Of a stretch of DNA of 64,000 nucleotides, positions 1-7,727 are shown piece after piece (position 1 is the stretch's first letter; every line of letters starts with the position of its first letter). Below the pieces are notes generated by a model. That model searched no databases, was not told where the DNA came from, and saw nothing but the letters and a program-made list of their open reading frames with translations. This DNA is from Brachybacterium endophyticum. Its GTDB lineage: Bacteria; Actinomycetota; Actinomycetes; Actinomycetales; Dermabacteraceae. The DNA lies in contig NZ_QFKX01000001.1 in the NCBI RefSeq assembly GCF_003130585.1, positions 558,001 to 622,000 on the forward strand, written 5' to 3'. Both the position numbers and the translations under genes were made by a program.

Positions 1-71
1 TCCTCGCGATCATCGGGCTCTTCACCCTGTTGCAGTTCCGCCTGCAGAGGAGGTGGGTCCACTATGAGTGA
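1..71 (+). CDS. sugar ABC transporter permease, C-terminal end (partial)
   Basis: Only the last 22 codons are in the window. They read as a hydrophobic helix (LAIIGLFTLLQF) followed by a short basic tail ending WVHYE, which is the usual ending of the MalF-type (CUT1) membrane subunit. The stop codon lies inside the next permease gene, so the two overlap by 8 bases and are probably translationally coupled. The assignment as the MalF partner rests on this tail and on the neighbour. Confidence 0.75.
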   Translation, partial: LAIIGLFTLLQFRLQRRWVHYE

Positions 72-924
72 GCAGACGACCAGGCCGACGCCCCGGCCCG
101 TGACCCCGCGTTCGCGCCCGCGCTGGGCCACCCACGTGGTGCTGCTGATCGGCGGCATCCTGATGGTCTTCCCGTTCCTGTGGCAGATCAACATGTCGCT
201 GTCCACACAGGCGGAGGTCACCTCCGTCCCGCCCAGCTGGTTCCCCGCGAAGCCCCAGTGGAGCAATTACTCCGCGGTGTTCGAGCAGGTGCCGTTCTTC
301 CGCCAGTTCCTGAACACGGCACTGGTGACGATCGCCCGGGTGATCGGCCAGCTGCTGCTGTGCGCGCTGGCCGGCTACGCCTTCGCCCGCATGCGCTTCC
401 CGGGAAAGAACATCCTGTTCGCCCTGGTGCTCTCGATCCTGATGGTGCCCTACCAGATCTACCTCATCCCCCAGTACGGGGTGATCCAGAACCTGGGGCT
501 GCTGAACACGATCGCGGGCATCGCCGCACCGGGTGTCTTCAGCGCCTTCGGGACGTTCCTCATGCGCCAGCACTTCCTGTCGATGCCGGCCTCGCTCGAG
601 GAGGCTGCGCGCCTGGACGGGGCGAATCCCTGGCAGACGTTCTGGCGGATCATGTTCCCGCTCTCGGGGCCTGCCCTGAGCGCGGTCGCGATCCTCACGG
701 CTCTCGCCTCGTGGAATGACCTGATGTGGCCGCTGATCGCTGCCACCTACGAGGAGAAGACCACCCTCGCGGTGGGGCTCACCTCGATGCAGGGGCAGTT
801 CACGACCGACTACCCCGTGATGATGGCGGCGAGCTTCCTGGCGATGCTGCCGCTGATGATCCTGTTCATCGTGCTGCAGCGCCGCGTCGTCGAGGGTCTC
901 GCGCATTCGGGCATGAAGGGCTGA
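64..924 (+). CDS. carbohydrate ABC transporter permease (MalG/CUT1 type)
   Basis: Inner-membrane subunit of a binding-protein-dependent sugar importer. The 286-residue length is typical for MalG-like permeases. About six transmembrane helices are visible, and the cytoplasmic EAA loop that docks on the ATPase is clear near residue 180 (EEAARLDGANPWQTFWRIMFP region, with the conserved Gly and the closing FP). The protein ends in VVEGLAHSGMKG, a common C-terminus for this family. The ATG overlaps the stop of the upstream permease. No ATPase gene lies nearby, which is common where a shared MsiK-type ATPase is used (inference). The substrate cannot be read from the sequence; the next gene encodes a secreted putative glycoside hydrolase, suggesting a glycan product. 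Confidence 0.92.
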   Translation: MSEQTTRPTPRPVTPRSRPRWATHVVLLIGGILMVFPFLWQINMSLSTQAEVTSVPPSWFPAKPQWSNYSAVFEQVPFFRQFLNTALVTIARVIGQLLLCALAGYAFARMRFPGKNILFALVLSILMVPYQIYLIPQYGVIQNLGLLNTIAGIAAPGVFSAFGTFLMRQHFLSMPASLEEAARLDGANPWQTFWRIMFPLSGPALSAVAILTALASWNDLMWPLIAATYEEKTTLAVGLTSMQGQFTTDYPVMMAASFLAMLPLMILFIVLQRRVVEGLAHSGMKG

Positions 925-1028
925 GGCCCGGACGTTCCGCCCGAATGCCGCGCAGCGGACGAACTCCTCTTCCCACGTGGGCATCCCGCGGTTAGCCTGC
1001 AGGCCCCTCACCCCTCCAGGAGTCGACG

Positions 1029-3092
1029 ATGACCGTGGAACAGCCCTGCCCTTCGCCCCTCACCCGCCGCGCGACGCTCGCCGGAGGTGTCGGTGCCACG
1101 GCTCTCGCCCTCGGCGGCGCCCCGGCTATCGCAGCGGGCCCTGCACCCGCCGGTGGGCATCACGGCGGCCCGCACGGCCCGTCGGCCCCGGCCGTGCACT
1201 GGGAGCGCGGCCACCTGTTCCCGACCTTCGACCGCCCGCAGGGCGCGGTTCGCGTGGCCGACATGCGCGACCTCGACGGCTTCGACCGCCTGCTGCTGGT
1301 GAGCCTGCAGGGACTGGTGAACCGGGTGCGCCCGGAGATCTACCTGATCGCCGACGACGTCGACGCGACCTGGCTCCCCGACCTGGGCGTGCGCACGAGG
1401 TGGGAGAAGGACCCGCTCTCCCTCCTCGAGCGCTTCCGCCGCCGCGTCGAGGGCGCCGTCGTCTACGACATGGACGCCCCGGACACCATCAACCTCGCCA
1501 CCACGATCGCCGCCCGTCGCTCCCTGGTCGTCGCGACCGCCGAGCAGGCCCGCACCCATCACCTGAGGATCGTCGAGGACCTGCGCGGGCGCTTCGACGA
1601 CGAGCCCTCCGCGATCTACGCCTGGGCCGTCGAGAACCTCTGGGAGAAGAGCACCCACCGTCTCCTCGTCGGTCTGCCGCCCACGCAGACCGTCGAGGTC
1701 GAGGGCACGCAATGGACCGAGCTGCTGCGGGAGAAGGACCGCGTCACCGACTCCTCCAACCTCGACACCTACACCGTCGAGCTCGCGGACCGGGTCGGGG
1801 AGGGTGAGGTCTTCGTGAAGCTCTCCGACGCCTTCACCGACGACGGCTGGGGACCCACCGTCCGCCACGCCACCCTCACCATCGACGGCGAGCAGACCGC
1901 GGACTTCACGCCCGGCGGTGACGAGGAGACCCCCTATCTCTTCGACGGCGGCGGGTCCGCGACCGGCGACGGCACACGGTTCGCCGACGGCGGCGCCTCC
2001 TTCATCTACCGCTTCGAGGTCCCTGACGGCGCGAGCGCCGTCAGCCTCGCCCTGCGGATGGAGAACGAGTACGTGGTCTCGGCGACGTCGACCGCTCCCA
2101 CCCGCATCGAACCCTTCGCCTCTTTCCGTGACCTCGCCATCGCGACGAACGCGCTGGTGACCTGGCTGCCGCCCTCGGGGGAGAGCGGGAGCCGGTTCGA
2201 GGAGCTGCTGGAGGCCGTGGAGCCCGGCACCGTCTACGCGGGGTGGTTCTCCAACGACGTCGACGGCGAATGGTCCGGTGTCGAGCTGTGCAGCCGCCAC
2301 GGCGTCATCGTCGTCGCGGCTGACTACTACATGAACGCGTCCGTGCTCTCGGGCATCCCCGCCCCCACCCGGGCGAGACCCTCGAAGCCCTCCCGGCGCC
2401 GCCCGGAGAACCGCACCTACCTCACGCTCACCTTCGGCGAGGGCGACAACATCCAGTTCTGCGAGCGCCACCTGCGCGAGCTATGGGACGACCCGGCGCG
2501 CGGCTCCGTGCCCATGAACTGGACCATCACGCCGCTGCTGGAGGACGTGGGCCCGGCGCTCCTGCACCACTTCCAGCGCACCGCGAGCGAGAACGACCTG
2601 CTGGTGTGCGGACCCTCGGGCGCCGGATACACCTACGGCGACTCCTGGCCGAAGGACCAGCTCGAGGTGTTCACGAAGGCCTCCGGCCGCTACCAGGAGC
2701 GCACGGGCCTGGACGTCGTCTACGCGTACTCGACCCCGGAACCGGGCAAGCCCTCCCCGACGCTGCCGGACCGGGTCCTCGAGTCCTACGCCCAGCACGT
2801 CGACCTGCGCGGCATCATCCAGACCGACGAGAAGGGCTCCATCAGCGACCCCGGTGCAGCCGTCCCGCTGATCGGCACCTTCTACCCCGCGGGCGGCGTC
2901 GAGACGTATCTCGAGGCGCTCACGGAGAAGATCGAGACGGAGGGTGGCGACGGCCCGCTGTTCATCGCCGGTCTCATCAACGCCTGGAACTGGACCCCGG
3001 CCGACGTGAAGACCCTCGTCGAGAGCCTTCCCGGCGACGTCGAGGTGCTCCTCGCCGACGAGTTCTTCGACCTCTTCGCGCGCAGCGCCTGA
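1029..3092 (+). CDS. secreted GxGYxYP-type putative glycoside hydrolase
   Basis: A 687-residue exported protein. The N-terminus has an n-region with a twin arginine (LTRRATLAGG) and an alanine/glycine-rich hydrophobic stretch ending near residue 36, consistent with Tat export. Near residue 530 the sequence GAGYTYGDSWP matches the signature of the GxGYxYP family, with Gly where the name has Pro; these proteins are predicted glycoside hydrolases without a firmly established activity. The start is fixed by an AGGAG motif 8 bases upstream of the ATG, and a TTAGCCT -10-like element lies about 35 bases upstream. It follows the sugar permeases by about 100 bases in the same direction, so it may process or sense the transported glycan (inference). 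Confidence 0.8.
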   Translation: MTVEQPCPSPLTRRATLAGGVGATALALGGAPAIAAGPAPAGGHHGGPHGPSAPAVHWERGHLFPTFDRPQGAVRVADMRDLDGFDRLLLVSLQGLVNRVRPEIYLIADDVDATWLPDLGVRTRWEKDPLSLLERFRRRVEGAVVYDMDAPDTINLATTIAARRSLVVATAEQARTHHLRIVEDLRGRFDDEPSAIYAWAVENLWEKSTHRLLVGLPPTQTVEVEGTQWTELLREKDRVTDSSNLDTYTVELADRVGEGEVFVKLSDAFTDDGWGPTVRHATLTIDGEQTADFTPGGDEETPYLFDGGGSATGDGTRFADGGASFIYRFEVPDGASAVSLALRMENEYVVSATSTAPTRIEPFASFRDLAIATNALVTWLPPSGESGSRFEELLEAVEPGTVYAGWFSNDVDGEWSGVELCSRHGVIVVAADYYMNASVLSGIPAPTRARPSKPSRRRPENRTYLTLTFGEGDNIQFCERHLRELWDDPARGSVPMNWTITPLLEDVGPALLHHFQRTASENDLLVCGPSGAGYTYGDSWPKDQLEVFTKASGRYQERTGLDVVYAYSTPEPGKPSPTLPDRVLESYAQHVDLRGIIQTDEKGSISDPGAAVPLIGTFYPAGGVETYLEALTEKIETEGGDGPLFIAGLINAWNWTPADVKTLVESLPGDVEVLLADEFFDLFARSA

Positions 3093-3128
3093 CGCCGCCC
3101 GGCGGCGGGGACGCAGAGGGACCCGGAG

Positions 3129-3134
3129 TAGCGT
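3129..3134 (+). promoter_or_regulatory. leaderless -10 element (TAGCGT)
   Basis: TAGCGT stands 7 bases before the ATG of the amidohydrolase and no ribosome binding site is visible, so transcription probably starts at or next to the start codon. Confidence 0.5.
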
Positions 3135-3141
3135 CCCCGTC

Positions 3142-4107
3142 ATGGCTTCCGCTGATGACCGCACGACCGACGTCCTGCTGACCGACGTCCACGCCCACTT
3201 CGTCACCGACGACTACGTCGCGGCCGCCCGGGCGGCCGGCATCGAGCACCCCGACGGGATGCCCGCCTGGCCCGACTGGGGTCTCGATGCGCAGCTCGCG
3301 GACATGGACCGGCGCCGGATCGGCCGGGCGATCCTCTCGATCTCCTCACCTGGCGTCCACTTCGGTGACGACGCGGCGGCCGCCGCGCTCGCCCGGGACG
3401 TCAACGATGCGGCCGCGGACCTGGTCGCCGCCCGTCCGGGGCGCCTGTCCTTCTTCGCCTCGCTGCCGCTGCCCGACGTCGAGGCGGCTCGCACCGAGGC
3501 GCGTCGGGCGCTCGCCCTGCCGGGCGCGCGCGGCGTGATCCTCGAGTCCCATGCGCAGGGGCAGTACCTGGGCGATCCCGCGCTCGAGCCGCTCTGGGCG
3601 GACCTGGAGGCGGCCGGAGCGATCGTGTTCGTCCACCCGACCTCGCCCGTCGGCGCCGAGGGCACCGACCTCGGCCGGCCCCGCCCGATGCTCGAGTTCA
3701 TGGCCGACTCCACCCGCAGCATCGTCGACCTGGTCCTCGCCGGGGTGCTCGAGCGCCACCCGGCGCTGCAGGTGGTGGTCCCGCACTCGGGCGCGTCCCT
3801 CGCGCTGCTCAGCGACCGGGTCGCGCTCTTCCAGAGCGCCTTCGGCCTGGGCGGGATGCCCTTCGCCTCGGCGCTGCAGAGGCTCTGGTTCGACCTCGCG
3901 GGAACCCCGTTCCCGCACGCCGCGCCGCTCCTCGCCCGGGTCGCGGGCGAAGAGCACCTGCTCTACGGCAGCGACTCCTGCTGGACACCGGCGCCGGCCG
4001 TCGACGCCCTGCTGGAGAGCATCGAGCAGGCGGATCCGCCGGCGAGCGCCACGAGCTGGCGCGCCCTGACCGCCCGCAACGCCGACAGGCTGCTGGGGGA
4101 GGGATGA
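3142..4107 (+). CDS. amidohydrolase, ACMSD-like (amidohydrolase_2) family
   Basis: A 321-residue TIM-barrel metal-dependent hydrolase or decarboxylase of the aminocarboxymuconate-semialdehyde decarboxylase group. The metal-binding HxH is at His17/His19 (DVHAHF). A third His is at about residue 165 (FVHPTSP), a fourth at about 215 (PHSGA), and the catalytic/metal Asp at about 278 (YGSDSCW), so the active site looks complete. Family members act on 2-hydroxy or carboxylated aromatic acids or related lactones; the substrate here is unknown. The neighbouring minus-strand gene is an isochorismatase-fold hydrolase, so aromatic-acid turnover is a reasonable but weak guess. Confidence 0.85.
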   Translation: MASADDRTTDVLLTDVHAHFVTDDYVAAARAAGIEHPDGMPAWPDWGLDAQLADMDRRRIGRAILSISSPGVHFGDDAAAAALARDVNDAAADLVAARPGRLSFFASLPLPDVEAARTEARRALALPGARGVILESHAQGQYLGDPALEPLWADLEAAGAIVFVHPTSPVGAEGTDLGRPRPMLEFMADSTRSIVDLVLAGVLERHPALQVVVPHSGASLALLSDRVALFQSAFGLGGMPFASALQRLWFDLAGTPFPHAAPLLARVAGEEHLLYGSDSCWTPAPAVDALLESIEQADPPASATSWRALTARNADRLLGEG

Positions 4108-4135
4108 GGGGTGGCCCGGCCCTGCTGACCGCGGC

Positions 4136-4729
4136 TCAGGCGCCGAGCCCGTCCGCCCACTCCTGGACCGTCGTCACCTCGGCCTGACGCGGGAACACCT
4201 TCTGCGTGAGCACGCGGTGGACCTCCTCGTCGGAGTCCGCGCAGGCGTCGGCGAGGACGGTGAGGGTGAAGTCGAGGTCCGCGGCCTGGCGGAGGGTCGA
4301 GAGGACGACGCCGCTGGTGGAGATCCCGGCGAGCACGAGGGAGTCGGCCTGCAGACCGCGCAGCAGCACCTCGAGGTCGCTGCCGGTGAAGGCGCTGATG
4401 CGGCGCTTGACGACGACGGGCTCGTCCTCGCGCGGGGAGAACGACGCGTGGATCGCGGTGGCGGCGGACTGCTCGGTCATCGCATCGCCGGCGCCCGTCA
4501 GGCGGGCGAAGCCCGAGCTGGGGGAGACCTCCGGGTACCCCGGACGGAAGGCGACGCGCACCCACACCACAGGGATGTCCGCGGCCCGGGCGGCGTCGAC
4601 GGCCTCGGCCGCACGATCGAGGACCTCGGTTCCGGCGAAGCGGTCGGCGATGCCGTGCTGGAAGTCCATCGCCAGCAGGACGCGGCGCGGGGCGGAGGCT
4701 GATGCGGGTGCAGATGCGGATGCGGACAT
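4136..4729 (-). CDS. isochorismatase-fold hydrolase without the nucleophilic Cys
   Basis: A 197-residue Rossmann-like hydrolase. The conserved Asp (LLAMDFQHG, near residue 21) and Lys (VVVKRRISAF) are present, but at the position of the usual catalytic Cys the sequence reads GISTSGVVLST, with Val. True isochorismatases such as PhzD also lack a Cys, while nicotinamidases and N-carbamoyl hydrolases need it, so a non-amidase reaction is more likely. The start chosen is the ATG preceded by GAGGAGC; a run of nine identical bases separates this site from the start codon. The gene is divergent from the marR gene and shares its operator. It begins with a low-complexity SASASAPASASA tail. Confidence 0.82.
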   Translation of the reverse strand: MSASASAPASASAPRRVLLAMDFQHGIADRFAGTEVLDRAAEAVDAARAADIPVVWVRVAFRPGYPEVSPSSGFARLTGAGDAMTEQSAATAIHASFSPREDEPVVVKRRISAFTGSDLEVLLRGLQADSLVLAGISTSGVVLSTLRQAADLDFTLTVLADACADSDEEVHRVLTQKVFPRQAEVTTVQEWADGLGA

Positions 4730-4752
4730 GGGGGGGGGCTCCTCGGGTTTGC

Positions 4753-4780
4753 TCAATGAACGTTGATCAACGTACATTGA
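4753..4780. promoter_or_regulatory. 28-bp MarR operator palindrome with overlapping promoter
   Basis: Near-perfect dyad centred between 4766 and 4767: outer arms TCAATG/CATTGA, inner core AACGTTGATCAACGT, with one mismatched pair (positions 7 and 22 of the 28). It fills most of the 55-base gap between the divergent isochorismatase-like and marR genes. For marR a -35-like TTGCTC (4749-4754) and a -10-like TACATT (4773-4778) are separated by 18 bases and followed by 6 bases and the ATG, so the operator covers the whole leaderless promoter. Autorepression and control of both directions are inferred. Confidence 0.75.
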
Positions 4781-4784
4781 CGAC

Positions 4785-5252
4785 ATGGATGGAGCAACTC
4801 CGCAGCCCCGCACCTCGTCCGACCGCCCGGAGTCGGCCGTCGAGGCCGCGCACGCCCTGCGCGGCGTGGTCGGGGGACTGCGGCGTCGGCTCCTCGCGGT
4901 CTCGGGCACCTCCGAGCTGACGCCGGCCCAGGCCTCGACGCTCACCCGCATCGTGCGCGGCGACGCCGACACCGGCTCCGCCCTCGCCCAGGTCGAGCGG
5001 ATCTCCCCGCAGGCGGCGGCCGTGTCGATCTCCGCCCTGGCCGACGCCGGCTACATCGCCCGCACCACCGACCCCACCGACGGGCGCCGCCAGATCATCG
5101 CGCCCACGGATGCCGGGCGAGAGTACGTGCAGAGCGCACGGGACACTCGACAGGCCTGGCTCGAGGAGGGGTTCGTCGAGGACTTCACCGAGGCCGAGCG
5201 GCAGCAGGTCATCGCGGCGACGACGCTGCTGGAGAGGCTGCTGGAGCGATGA
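4785..5252 (+). CDS. MarR-family transcriptional regulator
   Basis: A 155-residue winged-helix repressor. The DNA-binding part reads LTRIVRGDADTGSALAQVERISPQAAAVSISALADAGYIARTTDPTDGRR, where the recognition helix and the wing with the DxRR-type turn (TDPTDGRRQI) are characteristic of the family. The N- and C-terminal helices form the dimer domain. No Shine-Dalgarno sequence precedes the ATG; a TACATT element 6 bases upstream implies a leaderless transcript. Its stop overlaps the start of the MFS gene (ATGA), so both are one operon, and the strong palindrome upstream should be its own operator. The likely job is ligand-responsive control of the pump and of the divergent hydrolase. Confidence 0.92.
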   Translation: MDGATPQPRTSSDRPESAVEAAHALRGVVGGLRRRLLAVSGTSELTPAQASTLTRIVRGDADTGSALAQVERISPQAAAVSISALADAGYIARTTDPTDGRRQIIAPTDAGREYVQSARDTRQAWLEEGFVEDFTEAERQQVIAATTLLERLLER

Positions 5253-6643
5253 CGGCACTCGCCCGCCGTCCTTCCCCGCCAGACCGCTTCGACCCGCGTC
5301 TACTGGCCCCGATGATGCTCGGGTCGATCCTGAACCCGATCAACTCCTCGATCATCGCCGTCGCGCTGGTCCCGATCGGCGTGGCCCTGGGGGCGCCCGC
5401 ACGCGAGACCACGTGGCTGATCACCGGCCTCTACCTCGCCACCGCGATCGGTCAGCCGCTGATGGGACGGCTCGTCGACACCTACGGGGCGCGGCGGATG
5501 TTCCTGGTGGGCTCCGCGCTGACGCTGCTCGCGGGGCTGCTGGGAACCCTCTCGCCGAACATCTGGGTGCTGGTGGTCGCCCGGGTGGTGCTCGGCTTCG
5601 GCACCTGCGCGGGCTACCCCTCGGCGATGCGGCTGATCCGCGAGGAGGGCGAGCGGACGGGTGTCCACAGTCCCGCCCGGGTGCTCAGCGCCCTCAGCAT
5701 CACCACCCAGACCATCTCGGTGATCGGCCCCGTGCTCGGCGGGGCGCTCATCGACATCGGCGGATGGCGCAGCACGCTCGCGATCAACGTGCTGCTCGGC
5801 GCCGCGGGACTCGTGCTCGGCCGCCTCTACCTCCCGGCGCCGCAGGCCCCGGGGCCGTCGGCCGAGCTCCCGTCGGCCGGACGCACCGCGCGAGCGCGCA
5901 TCGACGTGCTCGGCATCGTCCTGTTCGCGATCGGCATGGTCAGCGTCCTGCTGCTGATCATGCAGCCGAGCGTCGCTCGGCTCTGGCTGCTCGTCCCGGG
6001 GGTCGCGGCCGGTGTCGCCTTCGTCGTCCAGGAGCTGCGCGTCGCCGCGCCCTTCATCGACCTGCGGATGCTGCGGTCCTCACCGGCGCTCGTGCGCAGC
6101 TATCTGCGCTCGGTCCTCACGGCCCTGGTCAGCTACGGCTACATGTACGGCTTCACGCAGTGGATGCAGGAGAGCCGCGACCTCTCGCCGTCGCTCTCCG
6201 GGCTCGTGCTCCTGCCCACCTTCCTGGTCGGCATCGGCGTGGTCGCCCTGACCGGGAGGCGCAGCGACCTGCGCAAGAAGCTGCTGGTGGGCTCGATCGC
6301 CCAGATCCTGGCCTGCGCCCTCGTGCTGGTGCTCCACGACGACTCGCCGATCGTGCTGCTGCTCGCGATCGCAGTGGTGCTCGGCATTCCGCAGGGACTG
6401 GTGAACCTCGCCAACCAGAACGCGGTCTACGTCCAGGCGCGCCCCGAGCAGGTGGGGTCGGCCGCGGGTCTGCTGCGTACGTTCATGTACTTCGGGGCGA
6501 TCGGTTCGTCCTCGGCGAGCGGCCTGCTGTTCGGTGACCGGGCGAGCACCGGCGGCATGCACGACCTCGGTCTGGTCATGCTCGTCGCGGCGATCGGCCT
6601 GCTCGTGCTCTCGGCGACCGACCGCTCGCTGCGTCGACGCTGA
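5249..6643 (+). CDS. MFS drug-efflux type transporter (DHA2-like)
   Basis: A 464-residue major facilitator with many hydrophobic helices, consistent with 14 segments. MFS motif A lies between helices 2 and 3 (MGRLVDTYGARRMFLVG), and a GxxxGPxxGG-like motif C is seen at VIGPVLGGALID, which marks drug:H+ antiporters. The ATG overlaps the marR stop by 4 bases. A MarR-MFS operon with an operator in front usually means efflux of a small aromatic or amphipathic compound that also acts as inducer; this is family knowledge and the compound is unknown. The gene ends 5 bases before the convergent small gene. Confidence 0.9.
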   Translation: MTALARRPSPPDRFDPRLLAPMMLGSILNPINSSIIAVALVPIGVALGAPARETTWLITGLYLATAIGQPLMGRLVDTYGARRMFLVGSALTLLAGLLGTLSPNIWVLVVARVVLGFGTCAGYPSAMRLIREEGERTGVHSPARVLSALSITTQTISVIGPVLGGALIDIGGWRSTLAINVLLGAAGLVLGRLYLPAPQAPGPSAELPSAGRTARARIDVLGIVLFAIGMVSVLLLIMQPSVARLWLLVPGVAAGVAFVVQELRVAAPFIDLRMLRSSPALVRSYLRSVLTALVSYGYMYGFTQWMQESRDLSPSLSGLVLLPTFLVGIGVVALTGRRSDLRKKLLVGSIAQILACALVLVLHDDSPIVLLLAIAVVLGIPQGLVNLANQNAVYVQARPEQVGSAAGLLRTFMYFGAIGSSSASGLLFGDRASTGGMHDLGLVMLVAAIGLLVLSATDRSLRRR

Positions 6644-6648
6644 ACCCC

Positions 6649-7116
6649 TCAGTGCAGCTCGCGGTGCAGGTCGGCGAAGCAGTCGGCCCCCGAGGTCCAC
6701 ACCCGCCGGGCGCCGTCGCCGAACTCGCCGAGGCTCGCGATCTCCACGCCGTCGCGCGCGGAGGGTCGCGGGTGGACCCGCAGGGCGGCGTAAGGGAACT
6801 CCAGGCGCAGGCCCACGCCGTGCTGCTCGTAGGTGGTGGTGACGTCCTGCGCGATCAGCTCGCGCAGCGCACCCGCCCAGCGCTCGTCGTCGGGTGTCAG
6901 CACGATGCTCCCGCGGCTGACGGTCGGCATCGCGAGGCATTCCAGCAGCGGCTCCTCGGCCGATCCCGCGGGGTTCTCGAAGCGGATCTGCAACCGGCTG
7001 AGCACGAAGGCGATGCCGCGCACGCGGTAGCCGACCAGCCGGCGGAGCTCGAGCTCCTCGGCGGGGCTGCTCGCGGCGACGGGATCCGAGCCCGTGGTCG
7101 TGGTCGTGGTGTCCAT
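6649..7116 (-). CDS. hypothetical protein, 155 aa
   Basis: I do not recognise this family. The product is soluble, with a low-complexity start (MDTTTTTTGS, from a GTGGTC-type hexanucleotide repeat) and then a globular region with alternating strands and helices (LRRLVGYRVRGIAFVLSRLQIRFE; GVGLRLEFPYAALRVHP). The ATG at 7116 is chosen because GGAAGGAGC lies 7 bases upstream; an in-frame ATG further out lacks such a site. Third-position GC matches its neighbours, supporting real coding. It is divergent from the SRPBCC gene, and an inverted repeat lies in the shared promoter region. Confidence 0.75.
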   Translation of the reverse strand: MDTTTTTTGSDPVAASSPAEELELRRLVGYRVRGIAFVLSRLQIRFENPAGSAEEPLLECLAMPTVSRGSIVLTPDDERWAGALRELIAQDVTTTYEQHGVGLRLEFPYAALRVHPRPSARDGVEIASLGEFGDGARRVWTSGADCFADLHRELH

Positions 7117-7150
7117 GGGGACGCTCCTTCCGGTCGACGCGGGTCCGCCG

Positions 7151-7174
7151 GGAATGCCGGACCCGTCACATTCC
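7151..7174. promoter_or_regulatory. inverted repeat in divergent promoter region
   Basis: GGAATG and CATTCC form a 6-bp dyad with a 12-base spacer between the two divergent genes. A second inverted repeat (GGGTCCG, 7141-7147, with CGGACCC, 7158-7164) overlaps it. A TACAGT element for the minus-strand gene lies just beyond (7178-7183). This could be an operator; the evidence is symmetry only. Confidence 0.3.
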
Positions 7175-7220
7175 GGCACTGTAGACCTCTTGGCGGGACA
7201 CGGCCCTCAGGGAGCACACT

Positions 7221-7709
7221 GTGGGCATGACGGATGCCGATACCGCACCTCAGAGCGCCCTCGAAGACACGCCGCGGGTGGTCAGCGCGAGCCGGGAGAT
7301 CGCCGCGCCCGCGGGCCTGATCTTCGAGCTCATCGCCGATCCCGCCCGGCAGTCCGAGTGGGACGGCAACGACAACCTCGCCGAGGCGGCCTCCGGACAG
7401 CGGGTTCGCGGGGTGGGCGAGGTGTTCTCGACGACCCTGACCACGGGCGCCGTGCGCGAGAACCACGTGGTCGACTTCGACGAGGGCCTGCGGATCGCCT
7501 GGCTCCCCGCCCCCGAGGGCGAGCAGCCGCCCGGCCACCTGTGGCGCTGGGACCTCGAGCCCCTCTCCGAGGGCAGCACCCGGGTGATCCACACCTACGA
7601 CTGGACGGATCTGCACGAGGAGAAGCGCCAGGAACGCGCCCGCGCGACCACTGCGGCGAACCTGCGGGCGTCCCTGGACCGCCTCGCCACGCTCGCCGAG
7701 CAGGGCTGA
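7221..7709 (+). CDS. SRPBCC (START-like/polyketide cyclase) family protein
   Basis: A 162-residue single-domain protein of the Bet v1-like superfamily. The order of elements is typical: an N-terminal strand (RVVSASREIAAP), an early helix (GLIFELIADPARQSEWDG), strands containing NHVVDFDEGLRIAW and RWDLEPLSEGSTRVIHTYDW, and a long C-terminal helix (ANLRASLDRLATLAEQG). Such proteins bind hydrophobic ligands; many actinobacterial ones have no assigned substrate. GTG at 7221 is preferred because AGGGAG lies 6 bases before it; an ATG two codons later would be 12 bases away. Confidence 0.85.
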   Translation: MGMTDADTAPQSALEDTPRVVSASREIAAPAGLIFELIADPARQSEWDGNDNLAEAASGQRVRGVGEVFSTTLTTGAVRENHVVDFDEGLRIAWLPAPEGEQPPGHLWRWDLEPLSEGSTRVIHTYDWTDLHEEKRQERARATTAANLRASLDRLATLAEQG

Positions 7710-7727
7710 CCCCGCCCCGGTCCTGCC

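Noticed and set aside
1008-2471. A 487-residue minus-strand frame opposite the GxGYxYP gene
   Set aside because: No motif, biased Gly/Val/Arg/Glu composition, and the plus strand has a signal peptide and a family signature.
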